The position numbers were made by a program, and so were the translations under genes. Shown piece by piece: positions 63,053-64,000 of a stretch of 64,000 nt of DNA (positions are counted from its first letter, which is position 1; each line of letters opens with the position of its first letter). The notes under the pieces were generated by a model, which saw only the letters and a list, made by a program, of their open reading frames with translations, was not told the DNA's origin and made no database searches. The DNA comes from Rutpela maculata (Eukaryota > Arthropoda > Insecta > Coleoptera > Cerambycidae). The stretch covers positions 186,371,729 through 186,435,728 of the forward strand of contig OW386287.2 of NCBI GenBank assembly GCA_936432065.2. Direction: 5' to 3'.

Positions 63053-64000
63053 CTAAAAAATACATACATGTTGGTAAGTTACGTACAAAGCATCAGGGAT
63101 AAATGTAGATAAAAATTAAAAAGTAAGTAGTGCATAAAATCAAGATCAGTAAACAATGTTCGGTTATGTAATTGAAAAATAATTACAATTACCAGGCGCG
63201 GATTTATAGGGGCGCGCGCCCTCCCCTAAGCCAGTAATTTATAAGGCTAAGGTTTGTAGATTTAGGTTTTTTTTATTAAAAAGTTCAAAATGCTATATAT
63301 TTAGTTTAAATGTGAAGAATTTTCAAGAATTTTCTAAATCTACACCTGCAATTACAAATTACTTTTTTAAAAAGGAAATAATTACAATTACAAAGTACAT
63401 ATCTTTAAAAAGGAATTATATTCATTTAATTACAATTACATGAAAAATGGATTTAGCAATTACTTTTCTAATTACTTTTACGATAAAGTAAATTATAGTG
63501 ACCAAACAGACAAAAAGGTGAGTTAAAAATTTTAATTAAAAGTGCTGTGTAATATTGCATTTTAATATTTATTAGAATCGTTATTAGAATGTTTGACCTT
63601 AAGATTAATCAGGAAAAATTAAATAACTATATAGAAAAGGCAGCTTAATAACAATGCCTAATAATAATAAGAATGATAATAATAAACAGCAAACAAACAC
63701 ATTTAGTTTTTAAAAGTTTATTGAACAAAAATACAAAAGTTTGTGAACTTAACAATAAAAAACATAAATGTGCAGAGGACCACGGCAAAAACTCGTTTTT
63801 AGTCAGTAACTTTTTTTGAACTTTTCAGATCCATTTTAAACTATGCAAACTGTAAAATTCTGCTTTAATGTACTGCCGTGCTAAAATCAAACGCCATATC
63901 TACAGAAATATCCGAAATCGGGTTTTTAATGGTTTTGGTATATTAACATTTTATTCTATCTATTTACTAAGGCACAAAGCTGTATCTACATTAGTTATAT
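63053..64000. other. AT-rich sequence to the right edge, possibly an intron
   Basis: If 62969-63052 is a terminal exon, this stretch belongs to its intron. It has many TTACAATTAC-like words at 63180-63480 (AATTACAATTAC, AAATTACTTTT), a simple repeat cluster, and no coding signal that I can support. Confidence 0.35.

Noticed and set aside
1..64000. CRISPR arrays, bacterial operons, toxin genes or integrated viral genomes other than retroelements
   Set aside because: Repeats are transposon-type with eukaryotic introns around them; no regularly spaced short repeats, prokaryotic gene clusters or viral capsid/replicase genes were seen.

Overview
The window is arthropod nuclear DNA, most likely from an insect with a large, transposon-rich genome; the order is not provable, though a beetle-like genome would fit. 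It is AT-rich and has 51-55 nt spliceosomal introns, a complete 17-exon insect-type gene and many nested eukaryotic transposons. Nothing looks bacterial: there are no operons, CRISPR arrays or rRNA genes.

The backbone is one gene on the minus strand, the homologue of RIC1 (Drosophila Rich), the WD40-containing partner of RGP1 in the Golgi exchange factor for Rab6. Seventeen exons between 51316 (ATG) and 3610 (stop) join with consistent GT-AG phases into 1482 codons plus stop. Six compact introns (51-75 nt) alternate with giant ones (4.0-11.8 kb), and the giant ones are almost entirely mobile DNA. At the right edge, 62969-63052 looks like the last exon of a second minus-strand gene that continues beyond the window.

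Mobile elements from left to right. (1) 683-3030: a palindromic element with a second TIR element at its centre. (2) 5003-14781, RIC1 intron 16: a nearly pristine Ty3/gypsy retrotransposon with two 1945-bp LTRs, a tRNA-Lys primer site, a gag/pol -1 slippery heptamer and one in-frame stop in pol; it splits an older minus-strand LINE. (3) about 16400-21003, intron 15: a LINE with both ORFs intact. (4) 21209-27531: a 6.3-kb foldback carrying Tc1/mariner-type transposase remains. (5) 29060-32640, intron 13: a three-level nest (LINE inside TIR element inside LINE), then a 288-bp hAT-type hairpin MITE next to a 5' splice site. (6) introns 7 and 6: a second copy of the TIR element, LINE pieces, a piggyBac-like N-terminus and two hAT-type MITEs with perfect 8-bp target duplications. 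(7) intron 4: two long adjacent foldbacks, one holding a captured ORF. (8) 51706-57289, upstream of RIC1: a hAT-type element with an 8-bp duplication, split by a degraded DIRS-type tyrosine-recombinase retrotransposon (51998-56690) that still shows inverted terminal repeats and an internal complementary region. (9) 57671-60593: a TIR element, a LINE reverse-transcriptase fragment and an internally deleted hAT element.

The strongest unusual features are the DIRS terminal architecture, the young gypsy element with its slippery site and lone stop, and the series of long inverted repeats inside RIC1 introns that would give double-stranded pre-mRNA. I found no convincing new biological system. Coordinates of exons, LTRs and target-site duplications were read base by base; boundaries of degenerate elements are approximate.
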